DNA of 64,000 nt from Dioscorea cayenensis subsp. rotundata (GCF_009730915.1 NC_052472.1:2356001-2420000), one strand, 5' to 3'; positions 12,308 to 25,647 are shown, numbered from the stretch's first letter. Translations and numbers: made by a program. The notes: generated from the letters alone by a model not told the origin.

Positions 12308-14341
12308 TGATGTAGGAGAATCATGTTTGTTTAATCAGTCAATTGGTTATTTTAATTCAGTTTATTTTTTACTTCGTAAGAATGCAATTGTTATGTGACT
12401 GCAATAAATTGGATGGTTAAAATTAGATAGAATTATTTATAAGGTAGGATTGGAATTAGAGGACTGATGTAGCCCCAGCGTAAAAAGTCAATAAGGGTTG
12501 GTGAAAGATGGTTATTATATATCTTTTATGGAGCCTGTTAGATATCTAACTATTAAAATCATTTGACTTTGTTCTTACTTCAACTTTAGTTCGTCTTCGG
12601 GTCGTGGCCGTAATTATATGTGTTCCTCTTCTATTTGCCACATCAAATTAGTATTAGAGCAAAAAGATCCTATGATCATATTTGGTTTCATCTCCAAGCT
12701 TGGCCGGATGTGGTAAAGGTTGTGGAAGAGGAAACCAGGCCTTGCAAACAGAATTGGTTGAGATGCGGCATATGATTAAAGATCTGTTCTAAGCCTTATG
12801 GGCTCTACAGCAACAGACACTGGTGGGAACCCATATGGAGATTTTGGAAAAAACCACGATCCTTCAGGCATACCGGAAGGTGGTTTGGAGCAGTTGACTG
12901 ATAATGAATATGATGAAAATCCTTTCCATAATGTTGGAGCTGTAAACAAAGCAGTTTGAGGTGGATTGGAAGAGATGATAGTTTGTGTCCTTGATTTGAA
13001 TTGTGGATAGGTTTTCAAAGATAGCTCACTTCATCCCATGTTCTAAAACTCCTGATGCTACACATGTTGCTAAAGAAATTTTTTTTTTCGAAAAAGTCGT
13101 TAGATTGCATGGTGTTCAGTGTTCAAAATAATATTGTCTCTGATGGAGATGTCAAGTTTATGGGACACTTTTAGAGGGCTTTGTGGGGGAGGTTGAGGAC
13201 CCGGCTAAAATATTCTAGCACATGTTCATCTACAAACAAATGGGTACACAAAAGTGGTTTGTTGCAGTTTAGGTAAGATGTTAAGGTGTCATATGGGAAA
13301 ACATGCAATGTCATGGGACTTTTTTATTTCTCAAGTTGAATTTGCTTTATTCAATGAACACAATAAGGATTAGTCCCTTTGAAGCGGCATGTGGACTAAA
13401 GCCACAACATGCACTAGAACTGATCCCTTTACCACAAGCTACTCAGGTGACTACTGATGGTGAAACTTATAGTGATCATATTCAAAAAGTCCATGAAAAG
13501 TGGTTAGGGCAGCTTTAAAAACTAGCAACAAATGATGTGCAACTGCATTCAACAGACGCCAATGAGTGAAGGACTTTGAAGATGGTGATTTTGGAACTTG
13601 TACACTTGACGCAAGCAAGGTTTCCTAAAAGTACATCATAACCTAAAAGCAACGAGTATTGGTCCATACAAGGTGCTAAAAAAAAATTGGCTCCGCTGCA
13701 TATTTAATAGATTTGTCATATGAGTTACTAATTACCCCAACCTTCAATGTTTCTGATTTGTACCTGTTCAGGGATTCGATGGAGAAGTGTATACAGTTGC
13801 AGATCAAGTCCATCAGTTACCATAAGTGCTGCCAGATATTACTGAAGATATGTTACATGTTAAAGAAGTGAAATCAAAGTGTGAAAACTAAAAGATTTTT
13901 TGTGAAAATGTTGGGTAAACCAATTAGTGAAAGCATATGGATGACAGAAGATGAACTAAAAGATATTGATCCAACACATGTTGAAGTGACTAAAGCTTTT
14001 TTGATGAAATTGAGCTCTCCGACTGGGAAGATTGATGCAGGAACAGTATTTGTTTTATAGTCAATTACTTATTTTAATTTAGTTTAATTTTATTTAGTAG
14101 ACATGTGATTGTAATAAATTGGACGGTTAATATCGGACAGAGTTGTTTATAACATAGGCTGAGTTTAGAGGGTTTGATGTAGCCCTAGCATACAAAGTCT
14201 TAAGTGTTGGTGAAACAGGGAGATGTTATATTTCTTTTCTACAATTTGTTAGATTTTTAAATGTTCTAATCCTTTGACTTTGTTCCTGCTTCAACTTTGG
14301 TTTGTACTAATTATTGTCTTCCACTTTTATCTACTACATCA
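12308..14341 (+). mobile_element. Ty3/gypsy LTR retrotransposon, internally deleted, in aconitase intron
   Basis: LTRs of about 340 bp (12308-12647) and 308 bp (14034-14341) begin TGATG and end CATCA. The element is flanked by the 5-bp duplication ACTAT at 12303-12307 and 14342-14346. After the first LTR, ATTAGTATTAGAGC resembles a primer-binding site for initiator tRNA-Met. Internal sequence holds a short gag-like part (12690-12950) and then integrase core remnants: [11 protein letters not shown] near 13010, LHGVQ near 13110, KFMGHF near 13155, and the FAYSMNTIRISPFEA segment at 13335-13390. Protease, reverse transcriptase and RNase H are missing. Many stops show it is dead. Transcription is in the same direction as the host gene. 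Confidence 0.88.
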
Positions 14342-17300
14342 ACTATGTTAAGCTTGATATGGTTGGGGAGCCTTATGGATATGGATGCCACATTAAATTT
14401 ATTGACAATAGACTTTTATAGTAGATCTTTCAAAAATTATAAAAAAAATGTTTTGGCATATACAAAATAGGAGCCGGCTTAGACCTTCAATTGCTTGCTT
14501 TGGTTTGTTTCATGAACCTGGCCTGTGTCTCATGCAAGTTATGAAAGGTGATGATGATGATGATGATTGTCATTGCAAGCAGATGATTGATCAATTTGAT
14601 TGTGTAGCATTTTGACTTCAACGGATTGCGATCTTTCTTTGTTCAACTAAATTACTTGGAAACTTGTTATTTGTACTTTGGAAGGTTTGTTAGACCTAAG
14701 AAAGGGGCATTTAGGCATTAAAGCTATATTACCGCATGAGTAAAGGAGAAGCTGGATTTGCTTGCCAAAGTTCATTTACCACCTTCTAATTTTGTTGTAA
14801 AAGTTTGACTTTTTGCAGTATTATGGTTACATTCGCTAGCATGTCATACTGTCCTTGTTGTCTTTGGTCACTTTTGCTGAAGGTTTTCTAATTCTCTCCC
14901 AGAATAAGATTGGACCTGCATTTTCTGGGGAACCAAAGTCTAGAGAAAAGAGATTGCTGAGCTTTTGTGATTTTTGTTTTTTTGTCCTCTCTAAGTTAAA
15001 ATTCTGAAGATGTGGTTTAAGTAATGAAAGAATCGGGTTTCACTAAAATAATACTCTGTTTAGGTTTCTTCCATATCTTCTTTCCATTGCCAGATTTTGC
15101 ATGCCATATCAAGCTTAATATTATCCATACAGGTTCCTGTTGATCTTGTTATTGACCATTCAGTTCAAGTTGATGTGGCAAGATCAGAAAATGCGGTTCA
15201 GGCAAATATGAACTTGAGTTCCAGCGCAACAAGGAAAGATTTGCGTTTTTGAAGTGGGGTTCAAATGCTTTCAACAACATGCTTGTTGTACCACCTGGAT
15301 CTGGTATTGTCCACCAGGTAATATTCTTCTGAAAATGGGGGTTGCTTCTTTTAGCTAATATACATTTCATGGCTGGTTGTGTCAAAATGTTGATATTAGT
15401 TAAGCAAAAGAAATATACTTGATCATGCTTTGTAATTTGTTTATTATTATTATTATTATTATGGCAGGTGAACTTAGAGTACCTTGGTCGTGTTGTCTTT
15501 AATAATGGTGGAATGCTTTATCCTGATAGTGTTGTTGGTACTGACTCACACACAACTATGATAGATGGTTTAGGTGTTGCTGGTTGGGGAGTTGGTGGAA
15601 TTGAAGCTGAAGCTGCCATGCTTGGTCAGGTACATGGTTTCATTCTAGTTTTATCTATTTGGAGATGTAATTGTGTCTGCCACTTGCTCATGATTGGTTG
15701 TGCTGATTTGTACCAGAGAAAGATATTATTTTAAAACCATGTAACTTGTGGAATTTTCATTTTACTTATTTTTTGTTGCAATACCTTCTTATTGACCTTT
15801 GATCTTTGTGCAGCCAATGAGCATGGTACTTTTTGGTGTTGTTGGGTTCAAGTTATCAGGAAAGATGAAGAATGGCGTAACTGCTACAGATTTAGTTTTG
15901 ACAGTTACCCACATGCTCCGAAAGCATGGTGTGGTTGGAAAGTTTGTGGAGTTCTACGGTATGCAATTGATCATTTACTAGCACTAATTGAAAACATTTG
16001 GAGTTCTTAACTCTGATCTCGGTATACAGGTGAAGGCATGAGTGGACTATCACTTGCAGATCGTGCCACAATTGCCAACATGTCACCTGAGTATGGAGCC
16101 ACAATGGGTTTCTTCCCTGTGGATCATGTTACTCGGCAATACTTGAAACTCACTGGCAGAAGGGATGATACTGTAAGTTAGTGATTAAGTTCTATACATA
16201 ATAATTATGAATGGAGAATAATAGATTTGTCTCCAATGCAGGTGGCCATGATAGAGTCTTATTTACGGGCAAATAAGATGTTTGTTGACTACAACCTGGT
16301 AACATGACTTTTTCTAAAGTCATTGCTATGCTGTCTTTCTAGTATATTGCAATTGTGATTGTTTGTAATGATCTACTTTCTAAATGCAGCCACAGATAGA
16401 GAGGGTTTACTCATCATACTTGGAATTGAATCTTGAAGATGTGGAACCTTGTGTATCAGGACCTAAAAGGTTATTTCTTCACTTAATGTTTACAACTAAA
16501 ATTAGTTTCCATTCTTGATGTTTATTGTTTTCTACTAAATCACAACTATGGCAGGCCACATGATCGAGTTCCGTTAAAAGAAATGAAAGTGGACTGGCAT
16601 TCTTGTTTAGACAATGAAGCAGGATTTAAGGTGAGCGAATCCTCCCCCTTCTATTTTAGGATGAACCTTCATAGCAGCTATTGTTATAGATAAATGTTTT
16701 GCTGCTATTACTTGCATTAAAACTCCTTTTTTGACATCTTTCCATGATCGTTGTATGTTCAGTTGATATGGTTATTCCTCATGTCTTTTTATTCTTGCCA
16801 GTCCTGCTGTTATGATGAGGCTCAATTCAAGCTGGGCTTTTCTTTTGTAATTCTTTATTTTTTAAAAAATTTTAAATTTTTAATTTTTAATTTTTTTGGG
16901 TTCAAGGTGTTTGTTTTCTTCTAATATAATGGCACTATATATTGAAGCTATTAATAGAATATAGATATTTTTCTTTCTAATTTCCATAAGAGGGAAAAAA
17001 AATTTCTTTGTTGAGAGCGGATGATGTTGTTTCTTGCTTTTTACATAATGGGTTGCTTGAGGAATTGGCATACCTCCTTAATATTGATCTACCACATGTT
17101 GCATCTGTCACTGCATAAAAGTATTAGCATATTGCTTGGTACTCTTGTTTACTTCTGAAAGAGAACTGGAAGACTGGAACAATACTTATCTGCAATGCCA
17201 TGGTTATAATATATTTATTTATTTATTTTTAATTGTTGTGAGGAGTTTGTGCTGTTTTCATAATGAGAGACCTATTTGATGCTTCAGGGTTTTGCTGTAC

Positions 17301-17633
17301 CAAAAGATTCTCAGAACAAAGTGGCAGAGTTCTCTTTTCATGGAACACCAGCGCAGATAAAACATGGTGATGTTGTCATTGCAGCAATCACCAGTTGCAC
17401 CAACACCTCAAATCCTAGTGTGATGCTTGGAGCTGCTTTGGTTGCCAAGAAGGCTTGTGAACTAGGCCTTGAGGTTGGATAAAAAAGAACTCATATCTGA
17501 TCATCCGTAACTTGAATTTTTTTTTTTCCAGTTCTATAGTTTCCTTTTCTAACTATTTATTCTAGATTTAATAAATATCTGAAGTTTCATAAAAGTTCAT
17601 AGGTGATGCATAGTTGAAATGATTTATAACCCA

Positions 17634-17974
17634 AGGCCATGTTTCGTTTCGGAAAACTTGGAATGACTGAACCTAAGTTATTCCAGGTTATTTGGGAATG
17701 GACAAACAAATGAACTAAATCGGGATATGCTTGAAAGTAAAATAACTCTTCCTTCATAAAATGATTGATTAGAGCAATTCAACCACTAGTTCGTATTAAC
17801 CTAGTCATTAATCATTACTTAATATTAACCATTAATAAGATTATGTGGCTTGAATTAAAATTTATTTATTTTCATTAATATTAATAATGACAAACTTCAA
17901 GATAACTTGGCATAAAAATTTGTGCCTCCTACCAATTCTAAACTCTTATTCTAGCTACAACCAAACACAACCTA
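17634..17974. mobile_element. MITE in aconitase intron 12, right-arm copy
   Basis: Right-arm counterpart of 2254-2595. Ends are AGGCCATGTTTCGTTTCGG and CTACAACCAAACACAACCT, imperfect inverted repeats of each other. It sits between the exons ending at 17473 and starting at 18175. Confidence 0.6.
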
Positions 17975-20311
17975 GCAGTATGTGGAATCTGCTCGACTAC
18001 TTAGAGCAGTGGTTCTATAATAATCTAAATTACTGTCCACTATTTAATCTAAGTAAACTGCATCATCTTAGTTCATCGTGAGACACATTCACAAAACTTC
18101 AAGTAATAATTGAAGGATGCTGAGATATTTTCTGTACAGCTGATGGTTTCTTTCTGTTTTTTCTAATGTGCCAGGTGAAACCATGGATTAAGACAAGCTT
18201 GGCCCCTGGTTCGGGAGTGGTAAAAAAGTACTTGGAAAAGAGGTATAACCAGAGGGATGAAGAACAGTGGATATAATCACAATTTTCTCATTAGTTACCA
18301 AATGATGAGTTTTATCTGTTTCAGTGGCCTGCAGAAATATTTGAATCAATTGGGCTTTCATATCGTTGGTTATGGATGTACAACATGCATTGGGAATTCT
18401 GGTGACCTTGATGAATCAGTCTCATCAGCAATTTCTGAAAATGGTAAAAGTGTCTTATCAGTTGATCAAGAGCACATTAATTCTTCGGTTTCTGAATGAT
18501 TTCAATTTAAGTTTGGAAGTCGTTTGCGTATATTTTCAGATATTGTTGCTGCTGCAGTTTTGTCTGGAAATAGGAACTTTGAGGGTCGTGTGCATCCCTT
18601 AACTAGAGCAAACTATCTTGCATCTCCACCTCTGGTGGTTGCTTATGCTCTTGCTGGCACGGTATGTAGACAATGGGCAATAGAATTCTTAATTATCACA
18701 CCCTATATTAATGCTTCACAACTGCAAATTTGAAGATGAGCATGTGGTTATTGAAGCAAATTGTAGTTCTCAACTTACCATAGTAGGATAAACTATATGA
18801 ATGTTATAATTTGCTCTATCATATGTCATTCTCTTGTTGATTTTTGGAGAAGAATGTTGCCTATATGATACAGTGGGTTTCACCCAACGAAAATTCCTTA
18901 AAATCTTTGTAATGGTCTCTTCTCTGTCCTTTTGTAACTAGTGTTGACTGAAATAAATGTTTTGCAGGTCGACATTGATTTTAATACAGAACCTATAGGG
19001 ACCTCAAAAGATGGGAAGAAGGTCTACTTCAGGGATATCTGGCCATCAAATGAAGAGATTGCAGAGGTAAGTTTCAATATTGGTACAAAACATACAAATT
19101 AATGGATGATAAAGTTTGGCATTTAAGCTTAAACTTATTCAGGTTGTGCAATCGAGCGTGCTACCTGATATGTTCAGGGGTACCTATGAATCGATCACCA
19201 AAGGAAACCCTATGTGGAATGAACTGCCGGTGCCATCTGGCAGCCTTTACTCCTGGGATCCAACATCAACCTACATTCATGAGCCTCCTTACTTCAAGAA
19301 TATGACTTTGTCTCCCCCGGGCCCACATCCTGTGAAGAATGCATATTGCTTGCTAAACTTCGGTGACAGTATCACAACTGATCACATCTCACCTGCTGGA
19401 AGCATTCACAAAGACAGCCCTGCTGCGAGATACTTGATGGAACGTGGTGTCGAGAGAAAAGACTTCAATTCCTATGGTAGTCGTCGTGGCAATGATGAAG
19501 TGATGGCAAGGGGAACATTTGCTAACATTCGCCTTGTCAACAAGCTTTTGAAGGGAGAAGTTGGTCCCAAAACAATACACATACCCTCAGGAGAGAAATT
19601 GTCAGTGTTTGACGCCGCCATGGTAATTACTATCAAACCACTCAATCACTTAATTCAACTCCAAGTAAACTAATTTTCTGTTGAACTTGTAAAGTTGGTT
19701 CGATGATATTAATAGTTTTAAGTGCTGAACAGAGATACAAAACTGAGGGGTGCGATACTGTCATCTTAGCGGGAGCAGAGTATGGAAGTGGGAGCTCTCG
19801 CTATTGGGCTGCTAAAGGACCAATGCTACTGGTACTATATATGTAAAGAAAATTCATCTTCAACTTCATGCTCACAATTCAACTTTAATTGATGCGCCTT
19901 TGTTGTTAAATGTTGCAGGGTGTGAAAGCAGTCATTACCAAGAGTTTCGAGAGAATCCACCGAAGTAATCTTGTGGGAATGGGCATTATTCCATTGTGTT
20001 TTAAAGCCGGGGAAGATGCTGATTCCCTTGGCTTAACCGGCCATGAACGTTACACGGTCAATCTTCCGAGCAGTGTGAGTGATATCAAACCTGGTCAAGA
20101 TGTCACCGTCACAACTGATAGCGGGAAATCATTTACATGCACTCTTCGCTTCGACACCGAGGTAATCCAGAAAAAAATACGGAAATTACTATTCTTTCGA
20201 TGTTCCTCTTATTCATCGCCCTCATATTGTTTGCAGGTGGAGCTAGCGTATTACAATCATGGTGGAATTTTACCGTATGTCATTAGGAATTTGACCGGTA
20301 GCAAGCAATAG

Positions 20312-22610
20312 TAATGTGAAGTTAATCTCATGTTATGATGATGGGGAACCACAATTTTTCGCCGGAAGTTTAAAAATTATTCGGGCATGAGTTTTTCATC
20401 AATTTTGCCCAGGAAATAAAATGTGCTGTAAAGTGAAGAGGATGCCTTTGCTTTGATGATGTTTTCATTTTAAAACGTGTGTTTGATGCTCTGTGATATT
20501 TCTTGAGGAAAGTAGGAAACAGGTCCAGTTTCTGAGCCTAGAAAGCTCTAAGACTCAGACGTTGGTTTTCTCTTGTTGCTCTTGTTTGTCAAAATGGAAA
20601 CCATCTTCCAAAGGTATCAAAAACCATCTTATGAACGTTGTTTCACAGTAAGTGAGCATACACGTTGTTGAAAACCATGGATGGCAATGGGGCTAGGGAT
20701 GGGGCTGGGGCGGGGTTCTACCGCCTCCACCACCACCACCTCGTCTGACCACTCTGCGTTCTATCCTTGCCGAACTTAAGTAGTGATATTTTAAATACCG
20801 CAATTGCTATTGCGGTTTTTTTTTTTTTCAAGTTTCATCATGTTTTGTACCACCATAATTTATTTTTTATTTTTTATTTTTTGTATAATTATGAATGTAA
20901 AGTAGAAACAACCGATTAAAAATTGGGGAGAATGTAAAATACAAATAACCAATTAAAATTGCAGAGAAATTGAGGAATTTTTTTATCAAACTCTTAATAT
21001 ATAATATATAATATTTATTAATAAGTTAAAATTATAACAAATAATTTTCTTTTAAAATTATATTTTATAGTTAAACCATTAAAACATAAAAATATAATGA
21101 AAACACAATAATTATAATTGAGAAACAGATCGGGTCAAAACACTAAAAATCAATTTTTACCGCTCCATAAAAAATTTTATGCTTTTGCTCCTGTCCGTAA
21201 ATAAGCATAATTTTTTCTGTTCCTAATTTTTGAAGCAATTGGATTTTTTCTCGGCCAATTTTGTCCTAGTTCTTAAAGTTTAAAACTTTTTAAATCTATG
21301 TTTAAAATAAAAGAGTCAAAATCAATTTAAGGTATTTTAGAATTTATGCTGTTATACCATTATAACTATAGAAAAAAAATAAAATCATAAAATGACAAAT
21401 ATATAATATAAGTTCACAGAAGAAATAATTCACAAAATAATAATAATAAATAAATAAATAAAATTGCATTGAGGCTTTGCTAAGAATAAAAATGCTACTG
21501 TAAAGAGATGTTAGATTTGTAAGACATTAATTTATTTATTACATGATACTGACTGTTTCTACTTCCTATGTTATTATAATACTTTGTTGCTTATAACAAA
21601 TGAATTGTATCCTGTCACTACTCCAGTTCAGCAAACTTAATGTCTGGATAAATTACATGCATCTAGAAAACATAAATTTAGTCAATTTCATTGGTTTTTT
21701 TTTTTCCTCCTCAACTCATTCCTAACAATCACCTTTCCATTTTTACTCTGTCAGTAACTCTCAAATTATTATTTAAAAAAAAATAAAACAAAGGAAACCC
21801 TCTAACCATGGGATAATAGTAGTGAAAATATGAATAATATGAAAAAAAATAACAGCATCATTAGTTTTTTTCCCTTCTTTTTTGTTTTAATAGTTCAGTG
21901 TTCAACAAAATAAAATAGATGAGTTCAATTTAGTAACAAAAGTATCAAACAGCAGATGAATGGCATGAGACCATGAGAATTATTAACTTGGATGAATGTA
22001 ATTATCGGCGAGCCATTACTGCAAAACATGGGAAATATACATAATGAGAAAGTTAACAACAGCATGACACATTATCAAAAAATTTAATTGACACAGTACC
22101 AATAATAAGAATCAAATAGCCTCAATAAATCCAAAACTCAGGGCCAACACATATTTATTTCTGCAAAATTTTAAAATCTAGTGACCAAAGAAACACAAAT
22201 CTAGTTCAATGTTTGTTCAGTAATAGCTATCTGTAACTCTGTAACATCAAAATTTTAATCATCGAACAAAATAATTGAGCTTGTATAAAAGACGACAAAT
22301 CAATAAACAACTAGAAATTTAAGTGCAGAAGCAGTAACACACAACTGAGTGCAAATTGGTTGCTTATGTAATTCACAAGATCAAGGTATTTATCATCACA
22401 AAACTAGAATTGAGGTTGTGTAGAGAATGATATGCAAAGAATTTCTAGTAACTTAAGTATGGTAGAGACAGAACCGAATACAAATCTGTTTCAACATTTG
22501 TCCACTAATAGCCATATGAAACTTCACAAAATCAAAAAATATATATCACAAAAGAATCGAGGTTGAATAAGAATTGGAAATAAATAAATAAAACAAGTAC
22601 CTTCGATGAA
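20312..22610. other. Intergenic between aconitase copy and P4H; no gene seen
   Basis: The first 150 bp are probably the former 3' untranslated region of the aconitase copy. Around 20690-20740 there is a GC-rich block with GGATGGCAATGGGGC, which resembles the ends of hAT-type MITEs, but I find no matching opposite end. The rest is AT-rich with no coding-like stretch. Confidence 0.5.
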
Positions 22611-22723
22611 TTATAAATATTTGTTTACTCGCAGCCACTTTGTTGATGACCATTTGTTCCCTTTTAACACAGGGCATCCACCTACATTATACATAAGTTT
22701 CGCATGAGCCTCCTTTTTCTTCA

Positions 22724-22768
<45 letters not shown>

Positions 22769-25647
22769 AATAAATAAGTAAGTAATAAAAAAAGAAAAGG
22801 ATTGAAAATGAGCCTCGCCATGCAAGCTTGTAGTGTCTAGAGAGCCATCAGGCTTCAAGCTCCAGAAGAGAAGTGCATCTCCCTTCTTAGGTTTCACAGA
22901 AAGGCCCATTTTTCCACACTCAGACAGATTGCTGGACCTTGAGATTGAATTCATGGTATTATTGGCGAGAGGGAACACTGTCTCACCTCCTTCTTCAACA
23001 TCTGAACTGCGTCAATGGCAAGACTTAATGATAACACAAAAACAAATGTCTTTGCTTTTTTGTAAGGCAGGCAATTATATGCTTGAACCTACTGAAGGAA
23101 GAGCATCAAATAAAATTTTTTAGGACAACTTACAGATACATTAGAACAGTAGCTATTCTATCAGCGTTGTGGAAATGGTCATAATGTGGGTCATATTTCT
23201 GTCCAACTTCATAATGGAGAATCTGAAGGCCCTCCCCATGCTCTGGAGAACATGAAGTCAGCTCCAGAAAGTGAGTAAATGAGAATGAATGACAGTAATA
23301 TGCTTTAAGGAAATCATACCAAGGAAATTGTGTCAATGTTGATCGAGGTAATGCAAGTCAGTTATATAAAACAAACAACTTGTAAAGTCTTCAACTCTTC
23401 ATCTAATATCAATTTTTCATAGCATTCTTTATTTTATTTTATTTTCTCTTAGAAAAGTAAGAGTGAGTTTTCCTGAATTATAGTCGATGAGGGGAAAACG
23501 TTTTGACAATTTGATGAAAGAAAACAGAAGTCACATCACGAAGCTTTGTGAAATGCATAATCCAAAACTAAGAGTGACATTTAAAAGTTCAGTTTCTATA
23601 TAAGCCATACAGGGAAAAAAATTCATTAGGGGTACACTCAAGATATTGACAATTGTAGACAGACTGGAAAGATATTTTACTACTTTTCATGCCACTGAGA
23701 TTTTTAAAAAAGAGACAAAGATACAAACAATGAATTCTTCATGGTTATATATATATATATATATATATATATGAAGTTAATAATAAGGCAGATTCTTATG
23801 CAAAAAAATAAACAGGCATAGAGAAACTGTGGAAACACATAAAAAAGTAATATCCTGAATGACTAGTCCGTGCAAGTCATACAATGTGTATCTCTAAATC
23901 ATCTAAATATAATTTCAAGCTGAAGCAGCAAATGTATACTTTAATGCTATTAATATTGAGCAATGAGCATCAAATATAAGCACTAATTAAGAAAAGGAAT
24001 ATGCCAATAGCTTTTGGCACTACCTAACAAATGCTCCATTGGTGATGACAATAGCTCTAAGGATAGATGATAAACATCAGGAAGCCTTGTGTCAAGGAAC
24101 TTTGCACCCACCAATACATACTGAAATTTATAGCCATGGCCTTTGCTATGTAGTCACATAAATGACATTAACACCTTCAAGATATGGATCCTAATGAAAG
24201 GAGATTCAAAAGAAACCATTTCTAGACAAATGGTAAGTAATATTGACAGAAATAAAATTCACAAAATATTACACTTAAAAAGAGTAATGGTTGATCCTTC
24301 ATATAGATATTCTTTCTATTGTACTCCAATTTATTATTTATCTTCAAAGTGAAAATTGTATAACCATGTTAAATTAAAACTCAAAAAGGTGAATAGTTGC
24401 TACCCAAATCAGAGGTCTATAAGTCTCTACCTATTGGTATAAATGTGAAGTCTGCAATTCTTTTCTCAATTGCTTGAATGATGCTATCATGTCCACGTTT
24501 GAGAAACATTCCTGAGCTTGTGCGTTGCCTGCATGGAATAATATTGAAATATTTCAAAAATATTAAAAAAAGAACTTCTGAAATTTATTACTAAACATGA
24601 CTAGCGATCTAAGATTGCACACCGGCTGCTTTTGTTCCCACCAGTATTTTTGTCAATAACTGTGGACTGTTGCATATGTGGCAAAGCAAGTTTAATCAAG
24701 TATTCACATTCTTCATTGGACTGTCCAATAAATAGACAAAAAAAAAGTTACTTTGCTACAAATCAATCATAAAATCAGATAGCAATTTAAAAGATACCAA
24801 TTTGAACTAGTAAAAACAAGCATCTATGCAAATAGAGAATTTTTGTATTTGAATATTCTGCACAAGTCAAATAGGCAATTAAAGGAGTACATCCAAGATG
24901 GAGACTTACCCCACTCATTTTCTAAAGAGAAAGTTGTCGTAAAGCTAAAAATTTGTCCTTCTATAAGTTGTTTGAGTTGACAATTAGCATTAAGTGTATA
25001 TAAGCAAATATGATTTTTTTTTTTTTTGATAAATTGGCAATCACTCACTTCTATAGTGGTATAAAAGCAATTTTCCCAAAGATAACCATAACAAATGTGG
25101 ACAACTAATGAGTTAAAAAACACAACTAAACCCTTTTTAGCAAGATATAATCTTTTAAACAAAAGCAAAAAAAAGCATGAATAAGATTGAAAAAGGATAT
25201 CTCAACTTGAATCATGCTGAAAAAATGGAATCAATAATACAAATAAACCAAACTATGCAAGGAAATAATCAAGGAAAAAAAAACGAAGTAACTAATGGTA
25301 GAGATTCAAGTGAGCTCAAACCAGTAAATTGTGGTAGATGAAGATTCTAGGCTCCCACGAGATCACCTCCATCCATTGCCCCCCTCTCTCCCCAATCCCA
25401 TCAACCCTAAAACCCCCAACCCAAAAAACACAATCATCTACACTGAAATCAAATCACAAGAAACACAACAAATGCTTGAACGAATCAAAGAAACACACTT
25501 TTCATTGTGAATCAATTCGGAAACATCATCCTGATCGAAATTGAAAGCGAAAAGCAAGAAGAAAGTCATCAAGAGAGTGAGAAGAACAGCGGAGACGAGT
25601 ATGCACCAGAGCCATCGATCCGAGGACCGCCAGGAAGCCTTCGCCAT
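22611..25647 (-). CDS. Prolyl 4-hydroxylase, type II membrane form
   Basis: A 2-oxoglutarate/Fe(II) dioxygenase that hydroxylates peptidyl-proline in the secretory pathway, for example on extensin-type wall proteins. Seven exons join in frame to 277 residues: 25499-25647, 25322-25442, 24623-24720, 24431-24528, 23134-23242, 22819-23006, 22611-22681. Residues about 9-36 form a single hydrophobic segment after a short basic N-terminus, so the protein is a type II ER/Golgi membrane protein. The catalytic domain contains SWEPRIFIYHNFL (after residue 80), RTSSGMFLKRG and ALPHMQQSTVID. Iron ligands are His175 and Asp177 in DPHYDHF and the distal His254 in SLH; the 2-oxoglutarate lysine is Lys264 in KGNKW. 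Spacing of ten residues between His254 and Lys264 matches plant and algal P4Hs. Length is slightly below the usual 280-310. Oddities: the last intron needs a GC donor (ATG|GCGAGG), and exon 1 ends at a weak GTGTGT donor chosen because it keeps frame. It could be expressed; nothing else is broken. Confidence 0.88.
22727..22785. repeat. ATA/AATA microsatellite in the last P4H intron
   Basis: Runs of (AAT)n followed by (AAAT)n lie within the short intron between the last two P4H exons, close to its unusual GC donor. Confidence 0.85.
23749..23772. repeat. AT dinucleotide repeat in P4H intron
   Basis: A perfect (AT)n run inside the intron between the exons at 23134-23242 and 24431-24528. This intron shows no other coding-like segment. 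Confidence 0.85.

Larger units (their letters stand above)
11163..20311 (+). pseudogene. Aconitate hydratase (mitochondrial/cytosolic plant type), nearly complete but disrupted
   Basis: Twenty-exon plant aconitase structure. Exons: about 11163-11351, 11426-11521, 11609-about 11702, 11848-11940, 15133-15317, 15468-15629, 15814-15958, 16030-16172, 16242-16298, 16390-16469, 16555-16630, 17288-17473, 18175-18242, 18325-18443, 18540-18661, 18968-19066, 19143-19622, 19733-19831, 19919-20161 and 20237-20311 (stop TAG). Splice sites are GT-AG throughout from 11848 on. Cluster ligand motifs are present: [10 protein letters not shown] in exon 12 and [12 protein letters not shown] in exon 14. The active-site DSHT and GSGSSR motifs are also present, although the residue after SSR is Tyr where plants have Asp. 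Damage: no in-frame ATG in exon 1 downstream of the TAA at 11162; exon 3 has an inserted AG near 11666 and loses its end; the short exon for the VEIPFKPARVLLQ segment is absent; one base is missing in exon 5 (ATGAACTTGAG for ATGGAACTTGAG), causing a premature stop. The left arm keeps that base, so this frameshift arose after the duplication. The later exons are open, so a recent pseudogene or an assembly error in exon 5 are both possible, but the missing exon argues for a pseudogene. Confidence 0.82.

Noticed and set aside
20685..20750. End of another hAT-type MITE (GGATGGCAATGGGGC)
   Set aside because: No inverted partner and no 8-bp duplication could be found within 2 kb.
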